Assembly: GCA_902799045.1 (NCBI GenBank)
Contig: CADBZH010000017.1
Coordinates: 1 to 64,000 of the forward strand
Reading direction: 5' to 3'
DNA length: 64,000 bases
Source of the DNA: an uncultured Eubacteriales bacterium
GTDB lineage: Bacteria > Bacillota > Clostridia > Christensenellales > Aristaeellaceae
In this document: one piece after another, positions 25,209 to 33,770 of the stretch
Position numbering within the stretch: position 1 is the first letter of the stretch
Layout: every line of letters begins with the position of its first letter
The notes under the pieces: generated by a model
The model's input: only the letters and a program-made list of their open reading frames with translations
Database searches by the model: none
What the model was told of the DNA's origin: nothing
Position numbers and translations under genes: made by a program

Positions 25209-26779
25209 TCGTTGCCTCCCTTCACCACATTCTGGAAGAAGTCGAGGGCGGCGTTCACGGCGTTCACCACGGCGCCGGAGGTGGTGCTCGCGCCGGAGAT
25301 CGTGTCGATCTGCTCCGGCTCGGTGGAGCCGCCAGCCTTGTTCAGCACGAAGGCGCTCACGGCCTTGCCGGCGAACTGGGCCTTGAATTCCGGCTCGTCC
25401 ACCCGCATGCCCATGCCGGCGGTCTCGTGCAGCTCGGTAAAGGCGATGCCGTTCACGGTGCCGTCGGTGGAGAGGCCCACGGCGAAGGTGATGTTGCCGT
25501 CGAAGCCGTCGGCGGTGGTGACGCTGATGGCATAGCCCACGGGCTCGCCCGCCGCGTCCGCGCCGACATACACTTCATTGATGGTGCTGCGGCCGAAGCC
25601 GGTGCCGTACACCGCGCCGCCCAGGTCCGCCACGGCCTGATCCAGCGCCGCGTCGCTTTCGATGCGGTCCGCCTCCGGCACGACCGCCTGGTAGGAGGCC
25701 GCCCGCGCCGCGCGGTTCTGCTCGTCGATGGTGTCCTTCGTCATGGAGTAGACGCCGGACAGCGCCAGGCCTGCCACCAGCGTGATCACGGTCAGCACCA
25801 CCACGGGGCGGGGGATCCGCTGGGACAGCGGCACCTTGCCCTCGCGCCGCACGGCGTTGCGCCGGAAGGCGAAGGGCTTCGGGATCACGTAGGTGTCGAT
25901 CAGGGGGGTGAACAGGTTGGCGATGATCACGGAATAGCTGAACGAATCCGCCGCGCCGCCCTTGATGCGGAACAGCGCGCCCAGCACGCCGATCAGCGCG
26001 CCGTAGACCGCCTGGCCGAGCTTGCCGACGGGGCTGGTCACGTAGTCGGTGGCCATGTAGAACGCGCCCATCACCACGCCGCCGCCGCACAGGTGGGCCA
26101 GCAGGAACTTCCAGTCGAAGCCCTGGCCGCCGAACAGCGCCATGAACAGCGTGAACGCGCCCAGCACGGAGAAGCAGATCTGGCCGTGGATGATGTCCAG
26201 CGCCCACAGCACCAGGCCGCCCGCCAGCAGCGCCAGCACGGAGCCGCCGATGACGCCGCTGGCCGTGCCGAGGAACATCTTCGAGATGTCCACGGCCTGG
26301 CCGGCCTTCATCATCGCGACCGGCGTGGCCGAGGACACGCCGTCCACCATCTGGAAGGTGGACATCGTGCGCCCGAAGGAGATCAGCAGGAAGCAGCGGG
26401 CTGCCAGCGCGGGGTTGACGAAGTTCTTGCCCAGGCCGCCGAAGCAGCACTTCACCACGATGATGGCGAACACGCTGCCGATGACCGGCATGCTCAGCGG
26501 CACGGTGGGCGAGAGGGAGAGTGCCAGCATCAGCCCGGTGACGACGGCGCTGCCGTCCTTCCAGGTGTCAGGCTTGTGGCACAGCTTGTCAAAGGCGAAT
26601 TCGGCGCCCACGGCCGCCGCCACCGCCAGCAGCACCACCAGCAGCGCGTGCAGGCCGTTGACGGCCACGCCCACGACGGTCGCCGGGAGCAGCGAGAGCG
26701 CGACCACGCGCATGATGAACCCGGTGGTCCATTTGTCCCGCGCGTGGGGGCTGGAGGAGAGGTTCAACGCGGTGTTCAC
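25205..26779 (-). CDS. rnfDG: fused Rnf subunits D and G
   Basis: The protein has 524 residues. Residues 1-310 match RnfD: multiple membrane helices and the FMN-attachment region SSATP with Thr152. A short basic linker (RRNAVRREGK) follows. Residues about 325-524 match RnfG: a membrane anchor, then an FMN-binding domain ending in DTISGASTTSG (Ser498/Thr499 region for covalent FMN). The two are separate genes in the usual rnfCDGEAB order, and this single frame sits exactly at their position. There is no stop or frameshift signature between the halves. Start and stop overlap rnfC and rnfE by 4 bases. An ApbE flavin transferase is needed but not in the window. Confidence 0.9.
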   Translation of the reverse strand: MNTALNLSSSPHARDKWTTGFIMRVVALSLLPATVVGVAVNGLHALLVVLLAVAAAVGAEFAFDKLCHKPDTWKDGSAVVTGLMLALSLSPTVPLSMPVIGSVFAIIVVKCCFGGLGKNFVNPALAARCFLLISFGRTMSTFQMVDGVSSATPVAMMKAGQAVDISKMFLGTASGVIGGSVLALLAGGLVLWALDIIHGQICFSVLGAFTLFMALFGGQGFDWKFLLAHLCGGGVVMGAFYMATDYVTSPVGKLGQAVYGALIGVLGALFRIKGGAADSFSYSVIIANLFTPLIDTYVIPKPFAFRRNAVRREGKVPLSQRIPRPVVVLTVITLVAGLALSGVYSMTKDTIDEQNRAARAASYQAVVPEADRIESDAALDQAVADLGGAVYGTGFGRSTINEVYVGADAAGEPVGYAISVTTADGFDGNITFAVGLSTDGTVNGIAFTELHETAGMGMRVDEPEFKAQFAGKAVSAFVLNKAGGSTEPEQIDTISGASTTSGAVVNAVNAALDFFQNVVKGGNE

Positions 26780-28125
26780 TTCTTGGCGCCCCCTTCCGCG
26801 CGCTTGCGCGCCAGTATTTCAGACTTGGTTTGCTTGAACGTCTGCATCAGCGGCCGCTTGGCCGGGCAGATGTAGGTGCAGGAGCCGCATTGGATGCACT
26901 CCAGGCCGTAGAGCCGCGTCTCATAGCGCTTCAGATCGCCCATCAGCACGGCCTCGGCCATCAGCTGGGGCAGCAGGCCCACCGGGCACACCGTGGTGCA
27001 GCGCCCGCAGCGCAGGCAGGACGTGCGCTGCAGCTCGGCCTTCTCGTTCGGATCGTCCGCCAGCAGCGTCAGGCCGTTGTTCTGCTTCTGGATCGGCACG
27101 TCCAGGCTGGACAGGGCGATGCCCATCATCGGGCCGCCGGCCAGCGCCTTTTTGAGGGTCACGCCCGCCTTGACGCCGCCCGCGGCCTCCAGCAGCTCTG
27201 CAAAGCTGGTGCCGTCGCGCACGATGTAGTTGCCGGGGTTCGCCGCCGCCTCGCCGGAGAGGGTGAGGCACTGGGAAAACAGCGGCTCGTTGTACAGCGC
27301 GGCGCGCTGGATGGCGTAGAGGGTGCCCACGTTGTCCACGATGCAGCCCACGTCCGCCGGCAGCTTCGACAGCGGGAAATCCACGCCGGCGATGGCCTGG
27401 ATCAGGCTGCGCTCGCCGCCCTGGGGATACTTGGTCTTCATGGCCTGCACCCGCACGCGGCTCTTGCCGGAGGCCGCGCCCTGCATGGCGGCGATGGCCT
27501 CGGGCTTGTTGTCCTCGATGGCGATGACGCCCTCGGCGTTGGGGAACAGCCTGAGCGTCAGCTCCAAGCCCTCGACGATCTCGGCGGCCCGGGTGCGCAT
27601 CAGCTGGTCGTTGCCGGTCAGGTAGGGCTCGCACTCCGCGCCGTTGGCGATCACGAAGCGGATGGCCTGCGGATCGCGCGGCTTCAGCTTCACGTGGGTG
27701 GGGAAGCCCGCGCCGCCCAGGCCGACCACGCCGGCGTCCTGCACGCGCTGGAGGATCTCGTCGTTGGTGACGGCGGAGGGCTCCTGGCGCCGGCCAAAGC
27801 CCTCCATGGGCGTGAACTGGCCGTCGTTGTCCACCACGATGCACTCCATCATGCCGCCGGTCAGCACCCGCCGCTTCTCCACGGCCTTCACCGTGCCGGA
27901 GCAGGAGGACGCGATGTGGGCGGAGACGAAGCCGTCCGCCTCGGCGATGCGCTGGCCCACCAGCACGGCGTCGCCCTTCTTCACGATGGGCTTGGCGGGC
28001 TTTCCGATGTGCTGCGACAGCGGAAAGACCATTTCGCCCGTGGGCAGGAATTCGCGCAGCGGCATTTCCCGGCTCAGCTCCTTGCGGCCCGCCGGATGCA
28101 CTCCGCCACGAAAGGTGTCCTTCAA
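26776..28125 (-). CDS. rnfC: Rnf complex subunit C
   Basis: The protein has about 449 residues. TFRGGVHP begins the conserved N-terminal region, GLGGAGFPTHVKL is the flavin/NADH-type loop, and IANGAECEPYLTGN follows. Two ferredoxin motifs, CLRCGRCTTVCP and CIQCGSCTYICP, lie at the C-terminus. RnfC is the NAD-interacting peripheral subunit. The start is taken as TTG at 28125, giving LKDTFRGGVHP with AGGGGAG upstream; another TTG at 28170 adds 15 residues. It is first in the operon. Confidence 0.92.
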   Translation of the reverse strand: MKDTFRGGVHPAGRKELSREMPLREFLPTGEMVFPLSQHIGKPAKPIVKKGDAVLVGQRIAEADGFVSAHIASSCSGTVKAVEKRRVLTGGMMECIVVDNDGQFTPMEGFGRRQEPSAVTNDEILQRVQDAGVVGLGGAGFPTHVKLKPRDPQAIRFVIANGAECEPYLTGNDQLMRTRAAEIVEGLELTLRLFPNAEGVIAIEDNKPEAIAAMQGAASGKSRVRVQAMKTKYPQGGERSLIQAIAGVDFPLSKLPADVGCIVDNVGTLYAIQRAALYNEPLFSQCLTLSGEAAANPGNYIVRDGTSFAELLEAAGGVKAGVTLKKALAGGPMMGIALSSLDVPIQKQNNGLTLLADDPNEKAELQRTSCLRCGRCTTVCPVGLLPQLMAEAVLMGDLKRYETRLYGLECIQCGSCTYICPAKRPLMQTFKQTKSEILARKRAEGGAKK

Positions 28126-28195
28126 GTTCCTCGACTCCCCTCGTCCTATATTTTTGAAATGTGCTATCAACCCATATTAGCGATGGTATACAAAT

Positions 28196-28224
28196 ATTCT
28201 ATCATATATAGGTGACTTTGTAAA
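28196..28224 (-). promoter_or_regulatory. rnf operon promoter
   Basis: On the minus strand, TTTACA (28219-28224) and TAGAAT (28196-28201) are separated by 17 bp. It is divergent from the PTS promoter, with about 67 bp between the two -35 elements. Confidence 0.65.
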
Positions 28225-28264
28225 TGGCAGTTCCCATCAAAACGCTTGCAATTCGACGCAAAAA

Positions 28265-28302
28265 GCAAATGTAAATTTGAGGCCTTTTCCCTTTACATTT
28301 GC
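28265..28302. promoter_or_regulatory. 11-bp inverted repeat over the PTS -35
   Basis: GCAAATGTAAA (28265-28275) and TTTACATTTGC (28292-28302) are perfect inverted copies separated by 16 bp. The right half contains the -35 hexamer of the PTS promoter. It is a likely repressor operator for the PTS operon, perhaps affecting the rnf side as well. Confidence 0.6.
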
Positions 28303-28320
28303 GCCGGTTTATAGTAAAAT
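28292..28320 (+). promoter_or_regulatory. PTS operon promoter
   Basis: TTTACA (28292-28297) and TAAAAT (28315-28320) are separated by 17 bp. Confidence 0.7.
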
Positions 28321-28368
28321 AACAGTTAATCAGGGCGTTTACGCCCAATGAAAAGAGGGGGAGAGATC

Positions 28369-30219
28369 ATGGCACTGGACTATCGCAAGTGCGCGGAGGA
28401 GATCGCCGCCAATATCGGCGGGGGCTCCAATGTCATCAGCGCGGCACACTGCGCGACCCGGCTTCGACTCGTCATTGCCGACAACAGCAAGGTGAACAAG
28501 GAGGTGCTGGAGAACATCGACGGCGTGAAGGGCATGTTCGAATCCAACGGACAGCTCCAGCTGATCATCGGCACCGGCACCGTGAACAAGGTCTACGACG
28601 AATTCCTGTCCGTCACGGGCGCGTCCGCGGCCAGCAAGGCCGACGTGAAGGCCGCCGCGGCCAGCAAGATGCCGTGGTGGAAGAAGGTGTTGAAGACGCC
28701 GGGCGACGTGTTCGTGCCGATCCTTCCCGCCATCGTGGCCTCCGGCCTGATGATGGGCATCGTGGAGGCCATCCCGAAGTTCTGGCCCGCCTTCGGCACC
28801 AGCGACTGGTATGCCTTCCTGGACCTCGTGGCCAACACGGCCTTCGCGCTGCTGCCGGTGCTGGTGGCCATTTCCGCCGCCCGCGTGTTCGGCGGCAACA
28901 TCTTCCTCGGCGGCGTCATCGGCCTGATGATGGTGCATCCGGCGCTGATCAACGCCTGGACCGTGGGCAACTATGCCGCCGGAGAGATACCAACCTGGCA
29001 TCTGTTCTTCTTCAACGTCCAGCAAGTGGGCTACCAGGGGCACGTGATCCCGGTCATACTGGCGGTGCTCCTGATGAGCATCATTGAAAAATGGCTGCAC
29101 AAGAAGGTGCCCGAGATGATCGACCTGTTCGTCACCCCGCTGGTGACGGTGCTGGTCACCTCCTTCGTCACCTTCACCATCATCGGGCCCGTCTTCTCCA
29201 TCCTGGAGAACTGGGTGCTGACCGGCGCGAAGTGGCTGGCCAGCTCGCTGTTCGGCTCCGTGGTCATGGGCGCGCTCTATCCCTGGACGGTCGTCATGGG
29301 CCTGCACCACATGTACAATGTCATCGAGGCGGGCATGATCGCCCAGACCGGCCTGAACACCTGGATGCCCATCGCCTCCGCGGCGAACTTCGCCCAGTTT
29401 GGCGCGTGCCTGGCGGTGGCGCTGAAGGTGAAGAACCAGAAGACCAAGTCCGTGGCGCTGCCCTCGTCGCTGTCCGCTTCGCTGGGCATCACCGAGCCGG
29501 CCATCTTCGGCATCAACTTCCGCTTCATGAAGCCCTTCATCTGCGGCATGATCGGCGGCGCGGTGGGCTCGCTGTTCGGAAGCCTGTTCAAGCTGGGCGC
29601 GCCCGTCTACGGCGTCACCGGCATTCCCGCCATCCCCGCGGTGAACAACGTTCCGCTGTATCTGGTCCAGCTGCTGATCTCCGCGGGCGTGGCCTTCGCG
29701 CTGACCACGATCATCTGGAAGGAAGACGCGCCGAAGCCGGTCACGGCGGCGGGCCCGGCGGTGCAGCCGGCGAAGATCGAGGCCCCGACGGTTTCGGTCA
29801 TCCGCTGCGCCAACGGCACGGTGCTGCAGCCCGTGAAGGGCAATGTCATCCCCTACGACCAGATCCCGGACGACACCTTCGCCTCCGGCGTGCTGGGCGT
29901 GGGCGTGGGCGTGCAGCCGACGGACGAGGTGGTCGTCGCGCCCTTTGACGGCGAGATCAGCTCCGTCGCGGACAGCAAGCACGCCGTGGGCCTCTCCGCC
30001 AACGACATGGAGCTGCTGATCCACGTGGGCGTGGACACCGTGGCCATGAACGGCGACGGCTTTGAGTGCCTCGTCAGCGAGGGCGACCAGGTGAAGGCCG
30101 GCCAGCCGCTGATCCGCTTCAGCCGCGAGAAGATCAGGGCCGCCGGCTACAGCGACACCGTGGCCGTGCTGCTGACCAACTCCGACGACCTCGACGGCGT
30201 GGAGTACGGGGCAAAGTGA
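28369..30219 (+). CDS. PTS sugar transporter IIBCA, sucrose/trehalose type
   Basis: The protein has 616 residues. The IIB domain (about 1-85) has the phosphorylated Cys28 in AAHCATRLRL. The IIC membrane domain (about 105-455) has ITEPAIFGINF and resembles the sucrose/trehalose branch. An Ala/Pro linker follows, then a IIA-Glc-type domain (about 490-616) with His552 in LLIHVGVDTV. It imports and phosphorylates a glucoside; the exact sugar cannot be read from sequence. No cognate phospho-glycosidase is adjacent. The ATG at 28369 follows GAGGGGGAGA. Confidence 0.88.
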   Translation: MALDYRKCAEEIAANIGGGSNVISAAHCATRLRLVIADNSKVNKEVLENIDGVKGMFESNGQLQLIIGTGTVNKVYDEFLSVTGASAASKADVKAAAASKMPWWKKVLKTPGDVFVPILPAIVASGLMMGIVEAIPKFWPAFGTSDWYAFLDLVANTAFALLPVLVAISAARVFGGNIFLGGVIGLMMVHPALINAWTVGNYAAGEIPTWHLFFFNVQQVGYQGHVIPVILAVLLMSIIEKWLHKKVPEMIDLFVTPLVTVLVTSFVTFTIIGPVFSILENWVLTGAKWLASSLFGSVVMGALYPWTVVMGLHHMYNVIEAGMIAQTGLNTWMPIASAANFAQFGACLAVALKVKNQKTKSVALPSSLSASLGITEPAIFGINFRFMKPFICGMIGGAVGSLFGSLFKLGAPVYGVTGIPAIPAVNNVPLYLVQLLISAGVAFALTTIIWKEDAPKPVTAAGPAVQPAKIEAPTVSVIRCANGTVLQPVKGNVIPYDQIPDDTFASGVLGVGVGVQPTDEVVVAPFDGEISSVADSKHAVGLSANDMELLIHVGVDTVAMNGDGFECLVSEGDQVKAGQPLIRFSREKIRAAGYSDTVAVLLTNSDDLDGVEYGAK

Positions 30220-30315
30220 GAGTGAGGAGTGAGGGGTGTGGAGTGAGGAGTTAATGACCAGATCCCGACAGGATTCCTGCGACAACTCTACGCTCCATTC
30301 TCCACACTCCGCTCT
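30220..30315. repeat. heptad-arm palindrome (F4)
   Basis: The left arm is GAGTGAG GAGTGAG GGGTGTG GAGTGAG. The right arm is CGCTCCA TTCTCCA CACTCC. The core includes GATCCCGACAGGAT. It fills the gap between the IIBCA and enzyme I genes. Confidence 0.6.
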
Positions 30316-30355
30316 TTTGAAATCAAATAAACACATCGAAAGGAGTAAAAAGCAA

Positions 30356-32035
30356 ATGATTTCCATCCAGGGCAAAGGTGTATCCACCGGCGTGGCGATG
30401 GGTCCGCTCTATTTCTACACCCGCGCCAAGAGCACCATCCGCCGCATCAAGGTGACGGACACCGAGGCCGAGTGGGGCCGCTTCAAGGCCGCCCAGGCCA
30501 AGGCCATCGAGCAGCTGGGCGAGCTGTATGAAAAGGCGCTGGCCGAGGCCGGCGAGGAGGCCGCCATCCTGTTCGAGACCCACCAGATGATGGCCGAGGA
30601 CGACGACTATGTGGAGTCCATCGAAAACCTCATCAAGGAGGACAAGCTGAACGCCGAGGCCGCCGTGACCGACACCGCCGCGCAGTTTGCCGACATGTTC
30701 GCCCAGATGGACGACGCCTACATGCAGGCCCGCGCCGCGGACGTGAAGGACGTGTCCGGCCGCATCATCGGCATCCTGACCGGCGTGGTGCAGGGCGGCA
30801 TCGATTCCGACGTGCCCGTGGTGCTGGCGGCGGACGACCTGGCCCCCAGCGAGACCGTGCAGCTGGACAAGGCCAAGATCCTGGGCTTCATCACCGAGGG
30901 CGGCAGCGGCTCCAGCCACACCGCCATACTGGCCCGCACGATGGGCATTCCCGCCATCATCGGCGTGGGCAAGCAGCTGAAGGAGGAGTATGAGGGCCGC
31001 GAGGTGATCGTGGACGGCTCCACCGGCGGCATCGTCATCGACGCCGACGAAGCCACCCGCAACGTGATGATGGCCAAGCGCGAGGAGCAGCTGAAGCAGC
31101 GCAAGCTGCTGGAGCAGCTGAAGGGCCAGGAGAACATCACCCGCGACGGCCAGAAGATCCGCGTCTACTGCAACATCGGCAATCCCGAGGACGTGTCCAC
31201 CGTGCTGTCGAACGACGGCGGCGGCGTGGGCCTGTTCCGCTCGGAGTTTCTGTACCTGAACTGCTCGGACTATCCTTCCGAGGACTATCAGTTCGAGGCC
31301 TACAAGCAGGTGCTCTCCGACATGGGCGACAAGGAGGTCATCATCCGCACGCTGGACATCGGCGCGGACAAGCAGATCGACTACTTCCAGATGCCCAAGG
31401 AGGAGAACCCGGCGCTGGGCAACCGCGCGCTGCGCATCTGCCTGAACCGGCCGGAGATCTTCAAGACCCAGCTGCGCGCGCTCTATCGCGCCTCCGCCTA
31501 CGGCAAGCTCGGCATCATGTTCCCGATGGTCACCAGCGTTTGGGAGGTCAAGGAAGCCAAGAAGCTGTGCGAGGTCGTGAAGAAGGAGCTGGACGCCGAG
31601 GGCAAGCCCTACAGCCCGGACGTGGAGATTGGCATCATGATCGAGACCCCCGCCGCGGCGGTGATGAGCGACCGGCTTTCCAAGTTGGTGGACTTCTTCT
31701 CCTGCGGCACCAACGACCTGACTCAGTATACGCTGGCCTGCGACCGGCAGAACAACGACCTGGGCCGCTTCTTCAACCCCCACCATCCGGCCGTGCTGCG
31801 CCTTTTGAAGATGGTGTGCGACAACGCCCACAAGAACGGCGTGTGGGTCGGCATCTGCGGCGAGCTGGGCGCCGACCTGGAGCTGACGGAGACCTTCCTC
31901 TCCATCGGCATCGACGAGCTGTCCGTCTCCCCGCGCAGCGTGCTGCCGCTGCGCCAGAAGATCCGCGAGACCACCGTCTCCGCCGTGAAGGAGAAGGTCC
32001 TGGCGGACCTGCTGGGGGATGGAAACGCGATCTGA
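30356..32035 (+). CDS. ptsI: PTS enzyme I
   Basis: The protein has 559 residues, close to the usual 570-575. It transfers phosphate from phosphoenolpyruvate to HPr. The phospho-histidine is His188 in GSGSSHTAILAR. The C-terminal PEP-binding domain contains GLFRSEFLYL, RTLDIGADKQ and the catalytic-cysteine loop WVGICGELG. The ATG at 30356 follows AAAGGAG; the longer frame runs through the repeat upstream. It lies between IIBCA and the HPr-dehydrogenase fusion. Confidence 0.95.
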   Translation: MISIQGKGVSTGVAMGPLYFYTRAKSTIRRIKVTDTEAEWGRFKAAQAKAIEQLGELYEKALAEAGEEAAILFETHQMMAEDDDYVESIENLIKEDKLNAEAAVTDTAAQFADMFAQMDDAYMQARAADVKDVSGRIIGILTGVVQGGIDSDVPVVLAADDLAPSETVQLDKAKILGFITEGGSGSSHTAILARTMGIPAIIGVGKQLKEEYEGREVIVDGSTGGIVIDADEATRNVMMAKREEQLKQRKLLEQLKGQENITRDGQKIRVYCNIGNPEDVSTVLSNDGGGVGLFRSEFLYLNCSDYPSEDYQFEAYKQVLSDMGDKEVIIRTLDIGADKQIDYFQMPKEENPALGNRALRICLNRPEIFKTQLRALYRASAYGKLGIMFPMVTSVWEVKEAKKLCEVVKKELDAEGKPYSPDVEIGIMIETPAAAVMSDRLSKLVDFFSCGTNDLTQYTLACDRQNNDLGRFFNPHHPAVLRLLKMVCDNAHKNGVWVGICGELGADLELTETFLSIGIDELSVSPRSVLPLRQKIRETTVSAVKEKVLADLLGDGNAI

Positions 32036-32046
32036 TGTTTTGATTG

Positions 32047-32149
32047 AGGGATCAGGGAGTAGGGAGTAGGGAGTAGGAATAGCTGCTGCCGCGCATACTA
32101 ACGGCATCTTCTGCACGGAAAACGCGGCAGCCCCTACTCCCTGCTCCCG
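32047..32149. repeat. heptad-arm palindrome (F5)
   Basis: AGGGATC is followed by three AGGGAGT units. The core has GCTGCTGCCGCGC and GCGGCAGCC, and the right arm is CTACTCC CTGCTCC. It lies between ptsI and the HPr fusion. Confidence 0.65.
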
Positions 32150-32185
32150 CTTCAAAACCACCATTTGCAAGGAGCCAAACCAACC

Positions 32186-33487
32186 ATGACCACCATCACC
32201 TATGAAGTCACCGGCCCGCTGGGGCTGCACGCCCGACCGGCGGCGTTCCTGGCGCAGACCTGCGTGAACCTTACCTCGCAGATCACCGTGAAGTATGACG
32301 GAAGGACCGCCAGCGGCTCGAATGTGCTGGAGCTGCTGGCGCTGCACGCCGGAAGGGGCGCGATGCTGGAGATCAGCGCCGAGGGCGGCGACGAGCGGGC
32401 GGCGCTGGACGAGATCAACCGGGTGCTGCGGGAGAAGCTGTGGGACCGGAACAAGACCCGTCTGCTGCGCATCGCCTTCTTCGGCACGAAGGATTATGAC
32501 CGGCTGTTCTTCAGCGAGCTGGCAAAGGACCGGGGCGCGGGCACCTACAACTGCGACATCCGCTATTTCAACTGCCGCCTGACGCCGGAGACGGCGAACC
32601 TGGCCCGGGGCTACGACGCGGTGTGCGTGTTCGTGAACGACGAGCTGCCCCGGGCGGCGGTGGAGACGCTGCGCAACGGCGGCGTGCGGCTGATCCTGCT
32701 GCGCTGCGCCGGCTTCAACAACGTGGATCTGCAGGCCGCGAAGGAATGCGGCATCAAGGTGGCGCGGGTGCCGGCCTATTCGCCCTACGCCGTGGCCGAG
32801 CACGCGATGAGCCTCATCATGACGGCCAACCGCCGGCTGCACAAGGCCGTGAACAAGGTGCGCGACAACAACTTCTCCCTCTCCGGCCTGCTGGGGCTGG
32901 ATCTGCACAACAAGGCGGCGGGCATCGTCGGCACCGGCAAGATCGGCGTCTGCATGGCCCGCATCTGCAAGGGCTTCGGCATGACCGTGCTGGCCTGGGA
33001 CGCCTACCCGAACCGGGCGCTGGAGGAGGAGGGGCTTCTGAGCTACGTGCCCCTGGAGGAGCTGCTGGAGCGGGCGGACCTGATCTCGCTCCACGCGCCG
33101 CTGATCGAAGGCCCGAACGGCACCTGGCACCTGATCGACGAGCGGGCCATCGCCCGCATGAAGGACACCGCCATGCTGGTGAACACCGCCCGAGGCGGCC
33201 TGATCGACACCGAGGCGCTGATCGAGGCGCTGAAGAACGGCAAGTTCCACGCCGTGGCGCTGGACGTGTACGAGGGCGAGGACGCCAACGTGTACACCGA
33301 CCGGTCCGACGAGTTCCTGAACAACGATATCACGGCGCGGCTGCAGATGTTCCCCAACGTGGTGCTCACCAGCCACCAGGCCTTCTTCACCCGCGAGGCC
33401 CTGCAGGCCATCGCCGCCGAGACGCTGGAAAACGCCCGTCGCTTCAACGAGGGGGCGGACCTGGGCGCGGCGGAGTGCAAGGCGTGA
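32186..33487 (+). CDS. HPr domain fused to D-lactate dehydrogenase
   Basis: The protein has 433 residues in one open frame. Residues 1-88 are an HPr phosphocarrier: GPLGLHARPAA puts the phospho-histidine at His15, its canonical number. Position 46 (regulatory Ser in Gram-positive HPr) is Asn, with Ser at 45. Residues about 97-430 are a D-2-hydroxyacid dehydrogenase of the LdhA type: Rossmann loop GIVGTGKIG (246-254), Arg336 in TARGGLID, Glu363 in DVYEGED and His397 in LTSHQAFFTREAL. The ATG follows AAGGAG. As third gene after IIBCA and enzyme I it supplies the operon's only HPr. I infer a link between sugar import and D-lactate formation. Confidence 0.9.
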   Translation: MTTITYEVTGPLGLHARPAAFLAQTCVNLTSQITVKYDGRTASGSNVLELLALHAGRGAMLEISAEGGDERAALDEINRVLREKLWDRNKTRLLRIAFFGTKDYDRLFFSELAKDRGAGTYNCDIRYFNCRLTPETANLARGYDAVCVFVNDELPRAAVETLRNGGVRLILLRCAGFNNVDLQAAKECGIKVARVPAYSPYAVAEHAMSLIMTANRRLHKAVNKVRDNNFSLSGLLGLDLHNKAAGIVGTGKIGVCMARICKGFGMTVLAWDAYPNRALEEEGLLSYVPLEELLERADLISLHAPLIEGPNGTWHLIDERAIARMKDTAMLVNTARGGLIDTEALIEALKNGKFHAVALDVYEGEDANVYTDRSDEFLNNDITARLQMFPNVVLTSHQAFFTREALQAIAAETLENARRFNEGADLGAAECKA

Positions 33488-33734
33488 GGAGGGAGGAGTT
33501 GTGGTTCAAATCCCTTCGGGATTTGTCGAATTGAATGAGTCCCGGATTGCCACGGCCCTGCGGGCCTCGCAATGACGCGGTCATGTGCCGACGCACCATT
33601 CCTGCAGGCGTGAAAGATGAGAGCAAAGCCACGTCATTGCGAGGAGGGCCCAGGCCCGACGTGGCAATCTGGTTTCCCCTGAATTCTGAAATCCGAAGGA
33701 TTTCTTCCACAACTCCTCCTCCTCGCTCCGGCCT
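33484..33734. repeat. heptad arms flanking a family-C repeat
   Basis: The outer arms GTGAGGA GGGAGGA GTTGTGG (33484-33504) and CCACAAC TCCTCCT CCTCGCT (33707-33727) are mutually complementary. They enclose family-C sequence: AAATCCCTTCGGGATTT, ATTGCCACGG, GCCTCGCAATGAC and its mirror GTCATTGCGAGGAGGGCC (33631-33660). No gene is seen in this gap. Confidence 0.55.
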
Positions 33735-33770
33735 TCCAAAGTATACGACCATTACAAGGAGGTTCCTTCC

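Noticed and set aside
30323-33376. A 1017-residue antisense open frame opposite ptsI and the HPr-LDH fusion
   Set aside because: It is low-complexity (His, Val, Gly, Gln, Arg rich) and mirrors codon usage of the real genes on the plus strand. Such shadows arise throughout because of high GC and strong third-position bias.
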